From Planctomycetota bacterium (GTDB lineage: Bacteria; Planctomycetota; UBA1135; UBA2386): 49,742 bases of DNA. Positions 24,887-34,202 of the stretch are shown here, in pieces. The translations under genes and the position numbers were made by a program. The notes below the pieces were generated by a model. The model saw only the letters and a list, made by a program, of their open reading frames with translations. It had not been told where the DNA came from and ran no database searches. Where the stretch lies: NCBI GenBank assembly GCA_025459175.1, contig JALORC010000044.1:1-49742 (forward strand). Direction: 5' to 3'. Numbering within the stretch: position 1 is the first letter of the stretch; each line of letters opens with the position of its first letter.

Positions 24887-27169
24887 TCAGCCGTCCATCG
24901 CCGAAGCCTCGTTGCGCAGGAACGCCGCGGTGATGCGGATCGCCTCGTAGGACACCTGCCCGCCGAGCGCCTCGAACACCGGCTTCAAGCGCCCGTCCTC
25001 GCTCTGCCGCAGCGCCGCGAGGATGCGCGCCTGCTGGTCGGGTTCGACCCACGGCGCGATGCTGGCGGGACGTTCGGCCTCGATCCACTCGACGAGGTAC
25101 TCGACCACCGTGCCGACCGCGCGCCCGAGCTGCGAACAGGCGAGGTCGATGCCGGTGCCGGCGCGGAACAGGGCGGCCGCCTCGGCCAGCGCCGCCTGTC
25201 GCCGGGTGCCCGAACTCGGCTCCGGCACCACGACGCGCGCCGTTGCCGGCGGTGGTGACGCTGCCGGCGACGCGACCGGCGGCACCACCGGCGGTGCCGC
25301 CACCTCGCCGCGGATCGCGCCGAGGAAGCGTTCGCCGAACGTCGCCAGCTTCTTCGGCCCGACCCCGTGCACGCGCCCGAGCGCCGCCATCGTCAGCGGC
25401 CGCTGCCGCGCCATGTCCTCGAGCGTCGCATCGGAGAACACCAGGTACGGCGGCAGCGCCAGCTCGCGCGCGATGCCGCGCCGCAGCGTGCGCAGCGTCT
25501 CGAACAGCTCCTGCTCGGTCGCGCTGAGCTCGACCGCCTCGCGGCTCGCCCGACCGCTGCCGGCGGTCTCGCGCCGCCGCTTGCCGCGCGACGCCAGCGC
25601 CTGCTTCGGCATGCGCAGCACCGCCTGCTGGGTGCCGCGCAGCACCTCCATCGCCTGCGGTCCGAGTTGCAGCGTCGGGTACTCGCCGTCGCTGCGCACC
25701 AGCAGCTCCTGGTCGATCAACTGGTCGATGAAGTTGCCGAGCTTGCCGGCCGGCACGTCCTTGCACAGCCCGAAGGTCGGGATCTTGTCGTGGCCGCGCG
25801 CGAGCACCTTCTCGTTGCGGCTGCCGCGCAGCACGTCGATGACGTAGGCGCCGCCGAAGCGCTGGCCGGTGCGCACCACCGCCGACAGGATCTTCTGCGC
25901 CAGCACGTGGCCACCATCGACTTCTTCGAGCTCGTCGAGACAGACGTCGCAGGCGCCGCAGTTGGGCTCGTCGTAGCGCTGGCCGAAGTACTCGCTGATC
26001 GAACGGTGCCGGCAGCGGGCCCGGCCGGCGAAGCGCTGCATCTGCTGCAGCAACTGCAGCTGCGCCTGCAGCGCGTCGGGGTCGCCATCGCCCTCGGCGG
26101 CGCTGCGCTCCATCAGCGAACGCCATTTGGCGCCGTCGGCCGCCGAGTACAGCAACAGGCACTCGGCCGGCAGCCCGTCGCGCCCCGCTCGCCCGGTCTC
26201 CTGCTGGTAGGCCTCGAGGCTCTTCGGCATGCCGGCGTGCACGACCAGCCGCACGTCGCTGCGATCGATGCCCATGCCGAACGCGACGGTGGCGACGATC
26301 ACGTGCAACCGCTCGGCGCGGAAATCGGACGACAGCCGCGTGCGTTCGCCGGCGGCGAGACCGGCGTGGTAGGCGCGCGCCTCGATGCCGCGCTGCTGCA
26401 GCGCACTCGCCAGCGACTCGGTCTCCTTGCGCGCGATGCAGTAGACGATCGACGCCGCATCGGGATGGCGCCGGATCGCCGCCGCGACCTGCCCCTCGAG
26501 GTCCTGCCGCGGCAGCACGCGATAGGTGAGCTCCGGCCGATCGAACGTGCCGACCAGCAGCACCGGTTCGCGCAACTGCAGCTGCAGCGCGATGTCCTCG
26601 CGCACGCGCGGCGTCGCGGTGGCGGTGAAGGCCTGGAACGGCACGCCGGGGAAGTGCTGCCGCAGTTCGGCGAGGCGCCGGTACTCGGGGCGGAAATCGT
26701 GCCCCCACTGGCTGATGCAGTGCGCCTCGTCGATCGCGATGCCGGCCGGGTTCTGCTGCTGCACCCAGCGCAGGAAGCCGTCGAAGAACAACCGCTCGGG
26801 CGCCACGAACAACAGCCGCAGCGAGCCGTCGTCGCTCATCGCCTTCAGCGCGGCGCGGTCCTTCGCGGTCATGTTGCCGTGCACCGCGGCGGCCGGCACG
26901 CCGAGCAGCCGCAGGCCGTCGACCTGATCCTGCATCAGCGCGATCAGCGGCGACACGACCACGACCAGGCGGTCGAGCACCAGCGCCGGCAGCTGGTAGC
27001 ACAGCGACTTGCCGCCGCCGGTCGGCATCACCACCAGCGCATCGCGCCCGGACAGCGCCGCGTCGATCGCCTCGCGCTGCATCGGTCGCAGCGAATCGAA
27101 GCCGAACCACCGCTGCAGCACGGCGGCGATGGCGGCGTCACGGTCGGCGGGGCGTTCCGGCTCGGTCAC
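24887..27169 (-). CDS. recQ: ATP-dependent DNA helicase RecQ
   Basis: A 760-aa superfamily 2 3'-5' helicase for DNA repair and recombination. RecQ signatures are in order: FGFDSLRPMQ (motif 0), MPTGGGKS (Walker A), DEAHCISQWGHDFRPEY (DEAH box plus aromatic-rich loop), FTATATPRV, and QETGRAGRDG (motif VI). The zinc-binding region shows CRHRSISEYF and CGACDVC. A winged-helix RQC domain follows, then an HRDC domain (ELFETLRTLRRGIARE, LGRVHGVGPKKLATFG) and an extra C-terminal helix-turn-helix-like tail, so the protein is longer than E. coli RecQ (about 610 aa). I chose the GTG at 27169. An ATG at 27244 would add 25 residues with unusual codon use and composition. Confidence 0.94.
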   Translation of the reverse strand: MTEPERPADRDAAIAAVLQRWFGFDSLRPMQREAIDAALSGRDALVVMPTGGGKSLCYQLPALVLDRLVVVVSPLIALMQDQVDGLRLLGVPAAAVHGNMTAKDRAALKAMSDDGSLRLLFVAPERLFFDGFLRWVQQQNPAGIAIDEAHCISQWGHDFRPEYRRLAELRQHFPGVPFQAFTATATPRVREDIALQLQLREPVLLVGTFDRPELTYRVLPRQDLEGQVAAAIRRHPDAASIVYCIARKETESLASALQQRGIEARAYHAGLAAGERTRLSSDFRAERLHVIVATVAFGMGIDRSDVRLVVHAGMPKSLEAYQQETGRAGRDGLPAECLLLYSAADGAKWRSLMERSAAEGDGDPDALQAQLQLLQQMQRFAGRARCRHRSISEYFGQRYDEPNCGACDVCLDELEEVDGGHVLAQKILSAVVRTGQRFGGAYVIDVLRGSRNEKVLARGHDKIPTFGLCKDVPAGKLGNFIDQLIDQELLVRSDGEYPTLQLGPQAMEVLRGTQQAVLRMPKQALASRGKRRRETAGSGRASREAVELSATEQELFETLRTLRRGIARELALPPYLVFSDATLEDMARQRPLTMAALGRVHGVGPKKLATFGERFLGAIRGEVAAPPVVPPVASPAASPPPATARVVVPEPSSGTRRQAALAEAAALFRAGTGIDLACSQLGRAVGTVVEYLVEWIEAERPASIAPWVEPDQQARILAALRQSEDGRLKPVFEALGGQVSYEAIRITAAFLRNEASAMDG

Positions 27170-27268
27170 GGCGCATGTCGTAGCGGATGTGCTCGGCGGG
27201 CGCGCGCCCGAGCTGGAGTTCCCGCCGCACCCGGCCTGCGGCACACGGCTGACCGTGCCGGCGCGCGG

Positions 27269-28789
27269 CTACAGCGAGCCGATGGTCAGCTGCAGCAGGT
27301 TGCTGGCGGTGGCGCTGATGATCTGCAGCGACGGATTGACCTCGAGCAGGATCCACTGCTCGAGCAGCTGGGCGCCGACCAGCGTCGGCACGTTGGGCAC
27401 CGCCAGGCTGGCGGTCGCGGTGCCGGTGGTCGCGACCAGCACATCCACCGTGATCGGCGCGAGCAGCAGGTTGCAGCCCGGCTGACCGGTCGCGAACAGC
27501 ACCGACAGCGGCAGCGAGGCGGGCACGGCACCGCGCGCGACCATCACGAACGACGGCACCGGCAGGCCGGTGCCCGCGGTGACCAGCGTGCCACCGATCC
27601 ACGGCAGGCTGGTCGCGGTCAGCAGGTTGCTGCCGCCCGAACTCGCGCAACCGCCGCCGAGCGACGTGGCGACCGCGGGCTGCGTCGAGCCATAGCGCAC
27701 CAATCGCGGTGCCGCGATCGCCGCGCCGCCCGGCGGCTGGATGCTCGCGAAGCTGCCGGCGACGAGGACCTCGCCCGAGGGCTCTGGCTCCATGGCACCG
27801 ACGGACGCGGTGCTGTTCGTGGTGCCGAGCAGCGACCACACGCTGCCGTTCCAACGCTGCACCGCGAACGTGAAGTTGGTGATGAGGCCGGTCCACGACA
27901 GCAGCAGCAGGTCACCGTTGGGCAACGGCGCGAGTTGCTGGGCCAGATTGCTACCGGTCGGCCAACCGAGATCGACCCAACCGGACGGGCCGAGGCGGAA
28001 CACGGCGCTCTGCGTGGTGATCACGGGCTGGCCGCCGGCGGCGATGACGAGGTCCAGCACCGGGCTCGACGCGAAGCCACCGCCGAGTGCCGACCAGCTC
28101 GAACCGTTCCAGGTGGCGACGTAGCTGCCGCCGGAGTATTGGCCGTTCGCGAGCAAACTGCCCGCTGCGTCTACCGCCAGCGCCGAGACGGGGATGGCAC
28201 TGCCGGTCCCCATCGCCGACCAGCTCAAACCGTTCCAACGCGCCACGTTGGCCACAGGGTTGCCACCCGCCTGATCGAACTGGCCGCCGGCGACGAGATC
28301 GCCGTTCGGCAGACTCGCCAACGCTCGCACGAGACCAGGCGCGCCCGACGACTGGATCCAGACGCCGCCGGCGAGCGGCTGCCAGGTGGTGCCGGTCCAG
28401 CGCGCGATGCCGTTGACGACGGTGCCAGACGCGGACGGGAACGACCCACCGGCGAACAGGCTGCCGTCCGGCCGCGCCAGCAGGCAGAGCACGGCAGCGT
28501 TCATCGTGGTGCCGAGCGGCGACCACACCTGCCCCACCGGATCCCATGCCGCGACCCGCTGTTGGATGCCGGGCACGGCGCTCGTGAACCCGCCCCCGAT
28601 CACCGGGACCGCGCCACCCGGTCCACTGCCGTCGGCATCCCAGGTCGTCACCGCCGAGACGAAGGTCAGGTTGGCGTTGGCCGCCGACGGCGTGACCGCC
28701 TGCCAGGTGCTCTGGGCCGCGATCGGCGTCGCCGTCATCAGCAGTGGGGCGAAGAACGAAGCGAACGCGGCGAGCGGAGCGGAGTGCAT
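27269..28789 (-). CDS. Secreted repeat protein with shared C-terminal domain
   Basis: A 506-aa exported protein with the same architecture as the 1657 gene. The signal peptide ends near PIAAQ. Repeats of about 45 residues follow, with motifs such as PDGSLFAGGSF, IARWTGTTWQPLAGG, PNGDLVAGGQFDQAGG and ARWNGLSWSAMGTG (beta-propeller-like blades). A C-terminal domain of about 130 residues begins at GGGCASSGG (GTGLPVPSF, LPLSVLF, GCNLLLAP, VPTLVGAQLLEQW, SNLLQLTIG). The repeats are more diverged than in the 1657 protein. A TACATT hexamer stands 12 nt upstream of the ATG at 28789. An extension of the frame upstream to 29122 has no signal peptide and overlaps the next gene, so I reject it. Confidence 0.85.
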   Translation of the reverse strand: MHSAPLAAFASFFAPLLMTATPIAAQSTWQAVTPSAANANLTFVSAVTTWDADGSGPGGAVPVIGGGFTSAVPGIQQRVAAWDPVGQVWSPLGTTMNAAVLCLLARPDGSLFAGGSFPSASGTVVNGIARWTGTTWQPLAGGVWIQSSGAPGLVRALASLPNGDLVAGGQFDQAGGNPVANVARWNGLSWSAMGTGSAIPVSALAVDAAGSLLANGQYSGGSYVATWNGSSWSALGGGFASSPVLDLVIAAGGQPVITTQSAVFRLGPSGWVDLGWPTGSNLAQQLAPLPNGDLLLLSWTGLITNFTFAVQRWNGSVWSLLGTTNSTASVGAMEPEPSGEVLVAGSFASIQPPGGAAIAAPRLVRYGSTQPAVATSLGGGCASSGGSNLLTATSLPWIGGTLVTAGTGLPVPSFVMVARGAVPASLPLSVLFATGQPGCNLLLAPITVDVLVATTGTATASLAVPNVPTLVGAQLLEQWILLEVNPSLQIISATASNLLQLTIGSL

Positions 28790-28801
28790 GGGTGGAGCCA
28801 C

Positions 28802-28807
28802 AATGTA
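28802..28807 (-). promoter_or_regulatory. Putative -10 hexamer TACATT
   Basis: Minus-strand GCTACATT context, 12 nt before the ATG at 28789. It belongs to the set of hexamers close to start codons in this window and predicts a 5' leader of only a few nucleotides. Confidence 0.35.
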
Positions 28808-28871
28808 GCTGCCGGCCCCGTCCGGAGAACGGCGGCCAGGACGCCGATGGCAGCGCGTTCGTGGCTGGGAG

Positions 28872-30548
28872 TCAGCGCTTCGGCAGCCACACGTACTCGA
28901 GCAGCGTCTCGGGCCAGGCGCGGCGGACGATGCGCACGCTCGCGAGACCGCCGTCCGCGGTGCGGACGAAGAACCGCTCGTGGTCGATGTCACGATCGTC
29001 CGAGGACCATTGCTCGGCGAACGTGAGCCGCGCTGCCGCGGCGAAGTCGCCGAACGCGATCGGGCCGGCACCGGCGATCGCCGTTCCGGCGAAGTGCAGG
29101 ATGTTGACGTTGCCGGCGCCACCGACCAACTTCAGGTCGCATGGCTGCCCGTCGGCGACGGCGGTGCCGAGAGCGAGGTCGACGCCGCCGCGCTGCGCCT
29201 GGATCGCGACCGTGCCGTGGCGCACGTCGGCGGCATACGTCACCACCACGCTGCGCGACGGCGCCGAGACCTCGCCGTCGTCGGCGATCGCGACCACTTC
29301 GCACGGCAGCACCCGGTCCCGCTCCAGCCCGTTCAGCCGCAGCGACGTCGTCTTCGGCTCGTCGGGCAGCCAGCGCTCGCCGAGCCGCACGCGATAGCGC
29401 ACCGCGCCGGCGCTCGCCGCCCAATGCAGCCGATGCCCGTCGCCATCCCGTTCGGCGGCCAACTCGGTCGGCGGCGCCAGCAACGTGCGCCCGCCGTCCG
29501 GCAGGAACACGAAGTGCGCCCGCATGCCCGACCGCAGGTCGCTGGTGGCCGGCTGCAGCCACAACTTGCCATATCGCCCGTCGGCGAGCCGCACCACCAG
29601 CACGTCGTGGTCGTCGAGGCGGCCGTAGGTCGGCGGGAACGGCCCCGCGGGCAACTCGCACAGCGCGTCGAAGTCGCGCTGGCCCGAACCGAGCTTGATG
29701 ACACCACCACCCGGCACGTGCACGCCGTACAGGTAGAACACCACCTCGGCATCGCCGGCCGAAGGCGCGCCGCGCGACAGCTGCAGGCCGCCGCCGAAGC
29801 CGTCGTACCATCGATCCGGATACTCGACGCTGCCGGCCACCGGCACCTGCCGCGGCCCGAACTGCACGACCTCGGCCGGCATCGTCGCCTGGTGATCGGC
29901 GGTCAAGCCGCGCACGACGATCCGGTGCCTGCCGTTCGGCTCCAGCTCATCGACGGCCACCGTGGACGCTGTCGTCGTGAACTTGCGCACCACGTCGCCG
30001 GTGGTCACCTCCACCAGCCAGCGCGGCTGTTCGCCGCTCCAGCGGACCTGCAGCTGCGTGCCGCTCCAGGTCGCCGTGAGTTCGGTCGGCGCCGGCAGGA
30101 ACACCGGATCCTTCGGTGGCACCACGACCCAGCGCAGCGCGGCCGATCCGGTGCTGTAGTGGTCGGCGACCATCAGCTCGACGCGCGCCATGCCGCGATC
30201 GGTGCGCACGAACAGCAGCACCGGCCCGTCGGTGTGCCGGGTGACACGCACGCGGTCCGTCCCCAACTCGGTCGGCGGCGCAACCTCGCCGCTGCGCGCC
30301 ACCGCACCACCGAGGCGCGGCTCGAGATAGAACCCGCCGCCGTCGCGACCAAAGCGCAGATCCGCGCGATCGCGGCGATGGTCCGCGTGCGGCAACACGA
30401 TGCCGGTGTCGAGATCGATCCAGGCACCGGGCGGCACCTGGATCACATACTCGGTCGGCAGCCCGTCGCCTTCCTGCGCCGGCAACCCCGCCGCGACCAG
30501 CGCGACCAACGGTGCGCGCAGCCAGTTCCTGCCAGACTCGTTCTTCAT
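28872..30548 (-). CDS. Exported protein with fibronectin III-like domains, function unknown
   Basis: A 558-aa exported protein with a signal peptide (residues 1-24, ending GLPAQ). It seems to contain two Fn3-like beta sandwiches, at about 150-220 (APTELTATWSGTQLQVRW, LEPNGRHRIVVRGLTADHQ) and 350-430 (APPTELAAERDGDGHRLHW, LRLNGLERDRVLPCEVVAIADDG). Beta-rich segments surround them, including FDLDTG-like and YDGFGGG stretches, and the protein ends in VWLPKR. I do not recognise a catalytic site. A Shine-Dalgarno GGAGG at 30554-30558 fits the ATG at 30548 (5-nt spacer) better than the ATG at 30551 (2 nt). It is divergent from the Met-rich protein gene, with a 12-bp palindrome between them. Confidence 0.72.
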   Translation of the reverse strand: MKNESGRNWLRAPLVALVAAGLPAQEGDGLPTEYVIQVPPGAWIDLDTGIVLPHADHRRDRADLRFGRDGGGFYLEPRLGGAVARSGEVAPPTELGTDRVRVTRHTDGPVLLFVRTDRGMARVELMVADHYSTGSAALRWVVVPPKDPVFLPAPTELTATWSGTQLQVRWSGEQPRWLVEVTTGDVVRKFTTTASTVAVDELEPNGRHRIVVRGLTADHQATMPAEVVQFGPRQVPVAGSVEYPDRWYDGFGGGLQLSRGAPSAGDAEVVFYLYGVHVPGGGVIKLGSGQRDFDALCELPAGPFPPTYGRLDDHDVLVVRLADGRYGKLWLQPATSDLRSGMRAHFVFLPDGGRTLLAPPTELAAERDGDGHRLHWAASAGAVRYRVRLGERWLPDEPKTTSLRLNGLERDRVLPCEVVAIADDGEVSAPSRSVVVTYAADVRHGTVAIQAQRGGVDLALGTAVADGQPCDLKLVGGAGNVNILHFAGTAIAGAGPIAFGDFAAAARLTFAEQWSSDDRDIDHERFFVRTADGGLASVRIVRRAWPETLLEYVWLPKR

Positions 30549-30616
30549 CATTGCCTCCGGCCGCGCTCGCGGTCGACGGCATCAAAGCAGAATCGGTTGC
30601 GCCGCGCCTGCATCCG

Positions 30617-30628
30617 CGAACCGGTTCG
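30617..30628. promoter_or_regulatory. 12-bp perfect palindrome CGAACCGGTTCG
   Basis: This perfect palindrome lies between the divergent starts at 30548 and 30709, where an operator shared by both genes would be expected. Only the symmetry and position support it. Confidence 0.3.
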
Positions 30629-30708
30629 AGCTGGCCCGGGGCTGGCTGCTCGCTATCGTGCGGCGCGCCGGCAGCGCCTCCGCGCCGCCGATGACAAGGA
30701 GATCCCCG

Positions 30709-31575
30709 ATGCGCAAGTTCGCCCCCACGTTCGCGCTGCTGCTCGCGGCAGTGCCTCTCACCGCCCAGACCAAGCACCAGCTCGCCTACAAGTTCCAGCC
30801 GGGCTCGGTCGCCTGGAGCCAACAGGTCCAGGACATGAACATGGTCATGAACATGGGCGGGCGCGAGATGAAGCAGAGCAGCAAGACCACCATGTGGCTC
30901 GAGAGCAAGGTGACCGAGGTCAAGGACGGCACCGCCGCGATCGAGCAGAAGTACACCCGCATCAAGTCGATCGGCGAGGGCATGGGCAGCAAGACCGACT
31001 ACGACAGCGACGTCGAGGGGTCGAAGCCCGGCGCGATGAAGAACCTGGCGACCCTGGTCGACAAGACCAACAAGCTGCGCGTCGGCAGCGACGGCAAGAT
31101 CCAGGAATTCGCGCTCGCCGAGGGAGCCGAGAAGGCGGCCGCCGATGCCGGCACCAGCCTCAAGCAGACCTTCGAACAGAGCTTCATGGCGTGGCCGAAG
31201 GACGGGCTCGCGATCGGCGAGAGCTGGGTGTCGGAGTTCGACATGCCGATGGGCCAGATCGGCACCGGCAAGGCCAAGGTCACCAACAAGCTGCTCGATG
31301 TGAAAGGCGACGTCGTCACGCTCGAGCAGGTGGTCGAGATGGACATGTCGGCGGCGAAGATGCCGGGCGGCGGCAAGCTCGAGGTCACCAAGGCCGGTGG
31401 CACCAGCAAGATCGACCTGCGTCGCAGCATGCCGGTCGAGATGCTGCTCGACATGGAGATGAAGATGGGCGGCGAGGGCAGCCGGATGCAGATGACGATG
31501 ACGATGCACCAGGAGCTGAAGCAGATCGAGGCGCCGGCGCCGAAGCAGCCGCCTGCACCCGCGACCGGCAAGTGA
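30709..31575 (+). CDS. Methionine-rich secreted protein, function unknown
   Basis: A 288-aa exported protein with a signal peptide (residues 1-20, ending PLTAQ). About 24 of its 288 residues are Met, many spaced as MxM (NMVMNM, MDMSAAKM, MEMKM, MQMTMTM), which looks like one face of beta strands. It has the general look of DUF6263-type secreted proteins. It is a diverged paralogue of the 39877 gene: both have a VWxxQ/LQ opening, a GxxxxAxLVxxxxKL/KVLEL middle, and a closing Met-rich strand set. Met-rich exported segments can bind copper, but nothing here proves it. Start: the ATG at 30709 has a strong Shine-Dalgarno AAGGAG (30696-30701) with a 7-nt spacer. It converges on the next gene, 7 bp between stops. 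Confidence 0.8.
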   Translation: MRKFAPTFALLLAAVPLTAQTKHQLAYKFQPGSVAWSQQVQDMNMVMNMGGREMKQSSKTTMWLESKVTEVKDGTAAIEQKYTRIKSIGEGMGSKTDYDSDVEGSKPGAMKNLATLVDKTNKLRVGSDGKIQEFALAEGAEKAAADAGTSLKQTFEQSFMAWPKDGLAIGESWVSEFDMPMGQIGTGKAKVTNKLLDVKGDVVTLEQVVEMDMSAAKMPGGGKLEVTKAGGTSKIDLRRSMPVEMLLDMEMKMGGEGSRMQMTMTMHQELKQIEAPAPKQPPAPATGK

Positions 31576-31582
31576 GCGGTGG

Positions 31583-32200
31583 TCAGCGCGGCCGCGGGAT
31601 GCGGTCCGGGTCGCGCACCACCACCTCGTGCACGGCCAGCACGCCCCGGGCGAACGCGCGGTGCTCGGCCACGCGCTCGGCCAGCGCCGACGCGACGGCC
31701 GGATCCGCGGCGCGCGGACGGTCGTCGAGGCGCAGGATGCGATCGAGGTAGAGCCGCAGCAGTCCTGCGTTCTGCAACAACGGCCCGGCGTCGACCGGCC
31801 CGAGTCCTGGCACCCCGACCGACGACAGCGGCCAGGCGCGCGCCAGTGCGAGCAGGGGCGTGAGATCGACGGTCGCGACCGCCGCGGCCTGCGCCCTGGC
31901 CAACCAGGCCGGCAGGTCGCGCAACACCAGATCGACCGAGTAGTGCGTCGCCGGGGCAGCGGGATCGCTCGGGCACGACGGCAGGCCGCGGGCCACGTTC
32001 GCGGGGTCGAGCGGATCCGTGCGGGAACAGGCATCCTGCAAGGCTGCGGCGGCCCACAGCGCCGCCGGCAGGTCGAGCTCCGGCAGCCCGGGCGGCGCGT
32101 CGATGCGCACCGCGGCGTCGATCGCGCGCAGCGCCGCCGCGGCCTCGGGCCCGCCCGGACCTGGCGACGGCGATCGGTGCACGAACCGGGCGGGATGCAT
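31583..32200 (-). CDS. Hypothetical protein, helical
   Basis: A 205-aa protein not recognised. It is Ala/Leu/Pro-rich and mostly helical by composition (PAALWAAAALQDACS, DLTPLLALARAW, VASALAERVAEHRAF), with no signal peptide or membrane helix. A helical repeat or adaptor role is possible, but I cannot assign one. Start: the ATG at 32200 is preceded 9 nt upstream by TATCCT, consistent with a leaderless mRNA. A longer open frame to 32740 lies antisense to the cytochrome gene and is rejected. It lies 35 bp downstream of the multihaem cytochrome gene on the same strand. Confidence 0.65.
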   Translation of the reverse strand: MHPARFVHRSPSPGPGGPEAAAALRAIDAAVRIDAPPGLPELDLPAALWAAAALQDACSRTDPLDPANVARGLPSCPSDPAAPATHYSVDLVLRDLPAWLARAQAAAVATVDLTPLLALARAWPLSSVGVPGLGPVDAGPLLQNAGLLRLYLDRILRLDDRPRAADPAVASALAERVAEHRAFARGVLAVHEVVVRDPDRIPRPR

Positions 32201-32209
32201 CAGCGGCCG

Positions 32210-32215
32210 AGGATA
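32210..32215 (-). promoter_or_regulatory. Putative -10 hexamer TATCCT
   Basis: Minus strand, 9 nt before the ATG at 32200. The spacing predicts a leader of about two nucleotides. Confidence 0.35.
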
Positions 32216-32235
32216 CCCGCGATCGGCGCCGCGCT

Positions 32236-34146
32236 TCACTCCGCGAGGTAGACCTTGCGGTCGTCGCGGCGCGCGAACAGCCGCGCGAACTCGGCCCGAT
32301 CGAGCCCCGCCGGCCCGAGCAGCAGTTCGGGGCGAGCCCGAGCGGCGCCGATCGGCGGCTGCCATTGGCGTTCGACGTCGGCGCCGAACCGCCGCGCGAC
32401 CTCGGCCGGCGCCAGGAAGTCGTAGTCGGCGGCCAGCGCCGACGGCGCGAACGTTCGCAGCGAGCGGGCGGCGGCGAAGCGCACCACGTAGTACGGATCG
32501 TCGAGCAGCCGCGCCAGGTACGGCGACAGCCAGTCGGTGCCCGCGGTCGCCTGCGCGGCCGCCCCGCCGGCCGCGGCCGTCGCCAGCAGGCGGAGCCCGG
32601 CGTCGCCGGTCAGCAGCCACTTCACCCCGGCCGCGGGGCGGCGCTGTTCCGCATCGAGCGCGGGAGCGGCGATGCCCCAACGCTGCTGCAACTGCTCGGC
32701 GGTCCACTGCAGCGTGCGATCGAGGTGACACAGATTGCACGCGTTCGGCCGGCCCGTCGCCAGCTCGACCGCGACGTCGGGACTGGTGATCGCGTGACTG
32801 CGCGAGCTCTTCATCAGGCCGACCGAGGTGTGCGGCATGTGGCAGTCGTAGCAGCGACTGCCGATCGAGTCCGGCGCGTGGTGCGTGTGCGCGGACAACG
32901 CCGCCGGCTCAGCCAGCGCCTCGTGGCACTGCGTGCACGCAGCGTTGCCGGTCGCGGACGGGCGCATCTGCCCCCGCTGCCAGGCGGCTGGCGAGCTGCC
33001 GTCGTCGGGATGCATTTCGTGGCACGAAGTGCAGTCGAGCTGCCGGGCCGGGTCCCCGTGCGTGTAGCACGGCGAACGGCGCAGGCCGCTGAACTCGCGG
33101 CCGGACAAGCGCACCTCGCCGTCGCTCCAGAACGAGCTGGCGAAGAAGTTCGGGTTCTCCTGCAGGTCGCGCCGCAGCTCGGGCAGGTCGCGGTCGCCGA
33201 GTTCGATGACCCGATGCGTCGCCTGCAGGTCCTGGCCCGGGCGGAACGGCGAGCCGTGCTCGCGCCACGCATCGAAGTGCTGCTCGCGCAGGATCGAAAC
33301 CGAATGGCAGTGCCCGCACACCTGCGCGCTGCGCACCGGCGCCAGCGCCGCGGGATTCACGACCGTATCGTCGCGGCCGGCGAACCGCGCCGCGTAGCGC
33401 CGCAGCGGGTTCTGGTTGGCGGCGACGTGGGCCTCGCCCGGTCCGTGGCAGGATTCGCAGGCGATGCCGAGCTCGGCGACCTGCGTGTCGTTGCGACCGA
33501 TGTCGACACGCGGCTCCGGGTGCGTGGTGTGGCACATCGCACAGCTCTGGTTCCACGCGCCGGGCTCCGGTGGGTCGCGGGACTCGGGCGGCAGCACGAA
33601 CACCGTCGTCAGCGGCAGCCAGATGCGTTCCTCGATCTTGTAGGCGAGTGGGAACGGCCCGAGCTCGCGTCCCTCGCCGGTCGAGTACCAGAACACCTGC
33701 AGATGGTGCGAGCCGGTCAGTTGTTCGATCGGCCGCTCGACCCGACCGGGCCGCCGCCCACCGCGCGTGAAGCTCGTCCAGAGCCGGTCGCCGCGCCATT
33801 CCAACACCGCCGGCGACCCGAACCAGTCGAGCTGCAGCCGTTCGAAGTCGGGCACCACCGCGGCGCGCGTCGCGAGCTGCGTCATCGTGCGATGGAACGA
33901 GCCGTGCCAGGATGCGTGTTCGCCCGGATGGCACGAACGGCAGGTGCCGGAGCCGACGTAGCCGCCGCCGGCGGCGATCGCCGGCCGCTGCTCGGGCGGC
34001 GGTAGCGGGCTCGGTGCGACCTGCGTCGCATTCGCCACGACCAGGCCGCCGCCGACCAGCGCCGCAGCGAGCCAGTGGCCGCGGCGCGGCAGCCACCACA
34101 GCACGGCGGTCGCGAACACGGCGATCATGGCGGCAGTGGCGAACAT
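32236..34146 (-). CDS. Eight-haem c-type cytochrome with C-terminal HEAT-like region
   Basis: A 636-aa membrane-anchored or exported multihaem cytochrome. The N-terminus has two hydrophobic stretches (residues ~1-42). Eight CxxCH haem motifs follow in order: CRSCH, CAMCH, CESCH, CGHCH, CTSCH, CTQCH, CYDCH, CNLCH. Their spacing, with THHAP and MPHTS between motifs, recalls tetra/octahaem cytochromes of the c554 / nitrite-reductase superfamily. The last ~120 residues (DDPYYVVRFAAARSLRTFAPSAL) look HEAT-like. It is probably a periplasmic electron carrier or oxidoreductase; which reaction cannot be told, and the residues for a catalytic haem are unclear. TAGACT lies 12 nt before the ATG at 34146. 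Confidence 0.88.
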   Translation of the reverse strand: MFATAAMIAVFATAVLWWLPRRGHWLAAALVGGGLVVANATQVAPSPLPPPEQRPAIAAGGGYVGSGTCRSCHPGEHASWHGSFHRTMTQLATRAAVVPDFERLQLDWFGSPAVLEWRGDRLWTSFTRGGRRPGRVERPIEQLTGSHHLQVFWYSTGEGRELGPFPLAYKIEERIWLPLTTVFVLPPESRDPPEPGAWNQSCAMCHTTHPEPRVDIGRNDTQVAELGIACESCHGPGEAHVAANQNPLRRYAARFAGRDDTVVNPAALAPVRSAQVCGHCHSVSILREQHFDAWREHGSPFRPGQDLQATHRVIELGDRDLPELRRDLQENPNFFASSFWSDGEVRLSGREFSGLRRSPCYTHGDPARQLDCTSCHEMHPDDGSSPAAWQRGQMRPSATGNAACTQCHEALAEPAALSAHTHHAPDSIGSRCYDCHMPHTSVGLMKSSRSHAITSPDVAVELATGRPNACNLCHLDRTLQWTAEQLQQRWGIAAPALDAEQRRPAAGVKWLLTGDAGLRLLATAAAGGAAAQATAGTDWLSPYLARLLDDPYYVVRFAAARSLRTFAPSALAADYDFLAPAEVARRFGADVERQWQPPIGAARARPELLLGPAGLDRAEFARLFARRDDRKVYLAE

Positions 34147-34158
34147 GCAGCGGCGCGC

Positions 34159-34164
34159 AGTCTA
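34159..34164 (-). promoter_or_regulatory. Putative -10 hexamer TAGACT
   Basis: Minus-strand GCTAGACT context, 12 nt before the ATG at 34146 of the multihaem cytochrome gene. No matching -35 is seen. Confidence 0.35.
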
Positions 34165-34202
34165 GCCGGGTCAGCGCCCCGCCCGCAGCGGCGGAACCCG
34201 GG

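Noticed and set aside
27170..27244. Longer RecQ N-terminus from the ATG at 27244
   Set aside because: The added 25 codons have atypical codon use, and the RecQ fold starts just after the GTG at 27169.
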